DNA of 64,000 bases from Ciceribacter ferrooxidans (GTDB taxonomy: Bacteria; Pseudomonadota; Alphaproteobacteria; Rhizobiales; Rhizobiaceae), in NCBI RefSeq assembly GCF_004137355.1, contig NZ_SDVB01000102.1:1-64000 (forward strand), read 5' to 3'. Below, piece after piece: positions 60,409 to 64,000 of this stretch. The translations under genes and the position numbers were made by a program. Under the pieces are notes generated by a model that made no database searches, had not been told where the DNA came from, and saw only the letters and a program-made list of their open reading frames with translations. The number at the start of each line of letters is the position of its first letter. The stretch's first letter is position 1.

Positions 60409-61041
60409 TCAGTTTCGTGCGCCAAGCGCGAGGCGGCAGGCCAAGCCTGCGAAAACAGACGCGAGCAGGTATCTCGGCACGCTCCGGTAGCGTCCGAGGC
60501 CCGTTATCCGGTTGCGGATATGTCCACTCAGCAGGATAACCGTTCCGTTGACCACGAGGCCTATGGCATTCAGGACCGTCGCAAGAACGAGGATCTGCAG
60601 GGGGAGCGTGCCTTTTTCGGGCTGGACGAACTGTGGGAACAGTGCCAGCACGAAGAGCGCCATCTTCGGATTGAGAAGGTTTGTCACCAGTCCTTCCCCG
60701 AGGATGCGGACCATCGGATATCGCTTCAGCTCCAACGTCGGCTGGAATTGGCTCCCCTCCGACCGGATCGTCTTCCATGCGAGATAGATCAGGTAGGCGC
60801 AGCCCGCCCACCGGACGAACTCGTAGGCCGCTGGAACGGCGACAAAGAGCTGGGACAGTCCCAGGGCCGCGGCAAGCGCATGGCTGTAGGTGCCGAGCGC
60901 AATGCCGGCATAGGTCAGAAAGCCTGCGGTACGACCCTGACTTATGCTGCGCGAGGCAATCAGCAGCATGTCGGGTCCGGGCGTCGCGGTCAGCACGACG
61001 CTGGCTACGGCAAAAAGCATGATGGTGGAGAAATCCGGCAT
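60409..61041 (-). CDS. LysE/RhtB-family amino-acid exporter
   Basis: This is a 210-residue membrane protein with about six helices. The family signature is L-T-A-T-P-G-P-D-M-L-L-I-A-S-R, followed by GRTAGFLTYAGIALGTYSHA and the second-half LVTNLLNPKMALFVLALFPQ. It lies in reverse orientation between holB and metG, interrupting the usual tmk-holB-metG-tatD run of rhizobia, so it was probably inserted there. Confidence 0.9.
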   Translation of the reverse strand: MPDFSTIMLFAVASVVLTATPGPDMLLIASRSISQGRTAGFLTYAGIALGTYSHALAAALGLSQLFVAVPAAYEFVRWAGCAYLIYLAWKTIRSEGSQFQPTLELKRYPMVRILGEGLVTNLLNPKMALFVLALFPQFVQPEKGTLPLQILVLATVLNAIGLVVNGTVILLSGHIRNRITGLGRYRSVPRYLLASVFAGLACRLALGARN

Positions 61042-61341
61042 ATCGTTTTCCTTCGAGTTGGCCGGAATCCCCGTCTATCAGGTTCCGTAATGGTGGCAAG
61101 CGGGAAATGGCAGCACACCGATCTCGGGTTCGGCGATGCGCCGTGAGATTGAAGACGGAGTGCGTCGATATCTCGGTGCTCCCGCAGCAAAACGGATGTT
61201 CCTAAAGCCGGCGGAATGCTTTAAGAGCGTTCGACCCCATTTGTTTGCGCCGTTCATGGCCGGTCGCTTTGCGCTGCCACTGTCCGGCCCCAGGATAATC
61301 GCACAAGACAATCGCAACCGACGAAAAGACAACAAGAAGCC
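61042..61341. other. Intergenic region upstream of metG
   Basis: I see no gene in these 300 bp. They should contain the divergent promoters of the LysE-type exporter and of metG. No terminator or riboswitch pattern is apparent. Confidence 0.4.
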
Positions 61342-62898
61342 ATGAGCGATCCGTACTACATCACTACCGCCATTTCCTATCCGAACGGCAAGCCGCATAT
61401 CGGCCATGCCTACGAACTGATCGCCACCGATGCGATGGCGCGGTTCCAGCGGCTCGACGGGCGGGACGTGTTTTTTCTGACCGGCACCGACGAGCACGGA
61501 CAGAAGATGCAGCAGACGGCGCGGGCCGAAGGCATCACGCCGGAAGCGCTCGCCGAGCGCAACTCGAACGAATTCCGCGCCATGGGCAAGCTGCTCAACG
61601 CCTCGAACGACGACTTCATCCGCACGACCGAGAAGCGCCACCACGAGACGGTTCAGGAAGTCTGGCGGCGCATGGCCGCGAATGGCGACATCTACAAGGA
61701 CAGCTATGCCGGCTGGTACTCGGTGCGCGACGAGGCCTATTACCAGGAAGAGGAAACCGAAGTGCGCGCCGACGGCGTGCGCTACGGACCGCAGGGCACG
61801 CCGGTCGAATGGGTGGAGGAGGAGAGCTATTTCTTCCGCCTCTCCGCCTATGCCGAGCCGCTGCTCCGGCACTACGAGGAGAACCCGGACTTCATCGGCC
61901 CGGCGGAGCGTCGCAACGAGGTGATTTCCTTCGTGAAATCCGGCCTGAAGGACCTCTCGATCTCGCGCACGACCTTCGACTGGGGCATCAAGGTGCCGGA
62001 TGATCCGAAGCACGTGATGTATGTCTGGGTCGACGCGCTCACCAACTACATCACCGCCACCGGCTATGTCGAAGACCAGAACGGGCCGCGGGCGAAATAC
62101 TGGCCGGCGGATATCCATGTCATCGGCAAGGACATCATCCGTTTCCACGCCGTCTACTGGCCGGCTTTCCTGATGTCGGCCAAGCTGCCGCTGCCGAAGC
62201 GGGTCTACGCCCACGGCTTCCTGCTCAACAAGGGCGAGAAGATGTCGAAGTCGCTCGGCAACGTCGTCGATCCGGTCAACCTGGTGAACCATTTCGGCCT
62301 CGACCAGGTGCGCTACTTCTTCCTGCGCGAAGTCTCCTTCGGTCACGACGGCAGCTATTCGGAAGAGGCGATCGCGACCCGCATCAACGCGGATCTCGCG
62401 AACGGCATCGGCAATCTCGCCAGCCGCTCGCTGTCGATGATCGTCAAGAATTGCGACGGGAAGATCCCCGAATGCGGCGAACCTACCGACGCCGACAGGG
62501 AAATGCTCGCTTCGGCCGACGGGCTGATCGAGATCTGCCGCGAGGAGATGAACCGCCAGGCGATCCACAAGGCGGTCACGGCGATCATTGCGGTGGTCTC
62601 CGAGGCCGACCGCTATTTCGCCGGTCAGGAGCCCTGGGCGCTGAAGAAAACCGATCCCGCGCGCATGGCGACCGTGCTCTACGTGACGGCGGAAGTCGTC
62701 CGGCAGATCGCGATCCTCCTGCAGCCGATCGTGCCGGACTCGGCGGCAAAGCTGCTCGACCTCGTCGCCGTTCCGCAGGATGCGCGCGATTTCGCCCGTC
62801 TCGGCGCGGCCGGCCGGCTCGTCGCCGGTACGCCGCTCGAGGCACCGAAGCCGGTCTTCCCGCGTTATGTCGCTCCGGAAGAGACAGCGAAGGCCTGA
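61342..62898 (+). CDS. metG: Methionyl-tRNA synthetase
   Basis: This is a 518-residue class I synthetase. The HIGH-type motif is [19 protein letters not shown] follows, then [29 protein letters not shown] and the [10 protein letters not shown] loop. The zinc-knuckle cysteines of the enteric type are absent and there is no C-terminal tRNA-binding extension, as in other Alphaproteobacteria. It charges tRNA-Met. tatD follows after 4 bp. Confidence 0.95.
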   Translation: MSDPYYITTAISYPNGKPHIGHAYELIATDAMARFQRLDGRDVFFLTGTDEHGQKMQQTARAEGITPEALAERNSNEFRAMGKLLNASNDDFIRTTEKRHHETVQEVWRRMAANGDIYKDSYAGWYSVRDEAYYQEEETEVRADGVRYGPQGTPVEWVEEESYFFRLSAYAEPLLRHYEENPDFIGPAERRNEVISFVKSGLKDLSISRTTFDWGIKVPDDPKHVMYVWVDALTNYITATGYVEDQNGPRAKYWPADIHVIGKDIIRFHAVYWPAFLMSAKLPLPKRVYAHGFLLNKGEKMSKSLGNVVDPVNLVNHFGLDQVRYFFLREVSFGHDGSYSEEAIATRINADLANGIGNLASRSLSMIVKNCDGKIPECGEPTDADREMLASADGLIEICREEMNRQAIHKAVTAIIAVVSEADRYFAGQEPWALKKTDPARMATVLYVTAEVVRQIAILLQPIVPDSAAKLLDLVAVPQDARDFARLGAAGRLVAGTPLEAPKPVFPRYVAPEETAKA

Positions 62899-62902
62899 CG
62901 GA

Positions 62903-63682
62903 ATGCTGATCGACACCCACTGCCATCTCGACTTCCCCGATTTCGACGAGGAGCGCGACGCGCTCATTGCGCGTGCGCACGCCGCTGGGGTCGGCCGGAT
63001 GGTGACGATCTCGACCAGGGTCAGCAAGCTCGACACGCTGCTTGCGATCACCGAGCGCCATCCTTCCGTGTTCTGTTCGGTCGGCACCCATCCGAACAAC
63101 GCCAACGAGGAACTCGACGTGACCGCCGACGACCTCGTGCGGCTCGCCGAGCATCCGAAGGTGGTCGCGATCGGCGAATGCGGGCTCGACTATTTCTACG
63201 ACACGCAGACGCCGGAAGACCAGAAGACCGGTTTCCTGCGTCACATCGAGGCGGCGCGGCGCACGCAATTGCCGCTCGTCATCCACAGCCGCAGCGCCGA
63301 CGAGGACATGGCGGCGATCCTGAGGCAGGAAACGGGGAAGGGGGCCTTCCCCTTCATCCTCCACTGCTTCTCCTCCGGCGAAGCGCTTGCGCGCACCGGG
63401 GTCGAGCTCGGCGGCTATGTCTCGTTCTCCGGCATCCTGACCTTCCCGAAGTCGACGGAACTGCGCGACATCGCGAAGGATGTGCCGCTCGACCGGCTGC
63501 TCGTCGAGACCGACGCGCCGTATCTCGCGCCGAAGCCTTGGCGCGGCAAGCGCAATGAGCCCTCCTACGTGGTCAACACGGCCGAGGTGCTCGCAGAGAC
63601 GAAGGGCGTCAGCTTCGAGGAGATCGCCCGGATCACCACCGAGAATGCGCTGCGCGTCTTCTCGAAGATGCCGGGGCTCTGA
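62903..63682 (+). CDS. TatD-family metal-dependent hydrolase
   Basis: This is a 259-residue TIM-barrel nuclease. Metal ligands are visible in I-D-T-H-C-H-L-D, G-E-C-G-L-D-Y-F-Y, V-I-H-S-R-S-A, F-I-L-H-C-F-S-S and L-V-E-T-D-A-P-Y-L-A-P. TatD proteins act as 3'-5' DNA exonucleases or deoxyribonucleases in quality control. It begins 4 bp after metG and is followed 4 bp on by an MBL-fold gene, so the three are one operon. Confidence 0.92.
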   Translation: MLIDTHCHLDFPDFDEERDALIARAHAAGVGRMVTISTRVSKLDTLLAITERHPSVFCSVGTHPNNANEELDVTADDLVRLAEHPKVVAIGECGLDYFYDTQTPEDQKTGFLRHIEAARRTQLPLVIHSRSADEDMAAILRQETGKGAFPFILHCFSSGEALARTGVELGGYVSFSGILTFPKSTELRDIAKDVPLDRLLVETDAPYLAPKPWRGKRNEPSYVVNTAEVLAETKGVSFEEIARITTENALRVFSKMPGL

Positions 63683-63686
63683 CAAG

Positions 63687-64000
63687 ATGACGTTCCGCCG
63701 GCGCTTCACCATACTCGGCTGTGCATCCTCTCCGGGCGTGCCGCGGATCAACGGCGACTGGGGCGCGTGCGATCCGGCCAACCCGCGCAACCGGCGCACC
63801 CGCGCGGCCTTCATGGTGCAGCAGATCGCGCCGGACGGCGGGATGACGACGGCGGTCATCGATACCGGGCCGGATTTCCGCGCGCAGATGATCGCCGCCG
63901 GCGTCCGGCACATCGACGGCGTGATCTATACCCACGGCCATGCCGACCATCTGCACGGCATAGACGACCTGCGCGGTTACTTCATCAACCGCAGCCAGCG
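63687..64000 (+). CDS. MBL-fold metallo-hydrolase, truncated by the window end
   Basis: The visible 104 codons read MTFRRRFTILGCASSPGVPR, then G-D-W-G-A-C-D-P-A-N-P-R-N-R-R-T-R, T-A-V-I-D-T-G-P-D-F-R and the metal motif Y-T-H-G-H-A-D-H-L-H-G. The C-D-P-x-N-P-x-N-x-R-x-R-x-S/A pattern matches the PhnP-like phosphodiesterase branch of the metallo-beta-lactamase superfamily. In rhizobia this gene regularly follows metG and tatD. The end lies beyond the window. Confidence 0.88.
   Translation, partial: MTFRRRFTILGCASSPGVPRINGDWGACDPANPRNRRTRAAFMVQQIAPDGGMTTAVIDTGPDFRAQMIAAGVRHIDGVIYTHGHADHLHGIDDLRGYFINRSQ

Overview
The window is GC-rich chromosomal DNA of an alphaproteobacterium, almost certainly Rhizobiales and probably Rhizobiaceae (Sinorhizobium/Ensifer/Shinella-like). 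The grounds are the UvrB with long rhizobial N- and C-terminal extensions, the DUF1127, DUF982, DUF1638 and entericidin small proteins, a Bmt-type betaine-homocysteine methyltransferase, and several families of short palindromic repeats. The genus is an inference from gene content; no database was searched.

Layout. 1-2447: a low-GC island with a DUF262 nuclease and a HEPN protein, bracketed by palindromic repeats. 2448-12168: uvrB (its 3' end carries palindromic elements read in frame), a GGDEF-EAL protein, a DUF559 protein, a DUF486 membrane protein, an acyl-CoA thioesterase, a lipoprotein and a TauE/SafE exporter. 12175-17284: a GbdR/GlxA-type AraC regulator, two DUF1127 proteins divergent from a LysR regulator, and a flavin-type oxidase divergent from a MocR regulator. 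17443-18153: a GIY-YIG-type protein.

18167-37949 is the most striking part: a dispersed but coherent corrinoid-dependent methyl-transfer system. It encodes a [2Fe-2S]/ASKHA reductive activator, a methyl-THF:corrinoid methyltransferase, MetF, a MetV-like partner, a PF13769 protein, DUF1638, a B12-binding corrinoid protein, a non-pyrrolysine MttB-family methyltransferase, an unplaced Fe-S protein, Bmt, and a three-gene glycine betaine-type ABC importer. cobQ (cobalamin synthesis) follows. The likely flow is: import of a quaternary amine; MttB moves a methyl to the corrinoid protein; the pterin enzyme moves it to THF; MetF/MetV oxidise methyl-THF; Bmt uses betaine separately for methionine. A GCGACRTCG motif repeated at about 21-22 bp occurs in front of the metV operon, between mttB and the corrinoid gene, and in front of the AraC regulator, which suggests one regulon.

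38.2-51.3 kb: a candidate small RNA with a strong terminator, cobQ, DUF982, a secreted protein, then two tandem giant membrane proteins (GH18-like + NodB deacetylase + GT2 synthase) and a DUF3131 protein, an apparent surface polysaccharide locus. 51.3-64.0 kb: an MFS/MerR pair with a SoxR-like box, XRE-cupin regulator, fasciclin and DUF378 proteins, a frameshifted trypsin-like protease, tRNA-Ser(UGA), rlpA, a D-Ala-D-Ala carboxypeptidase homologue lacking two catalytic motifs, tmk, holB, a LysE exporter, metG, a TatD nuclease and a truncated MBL-fold hydrolase.
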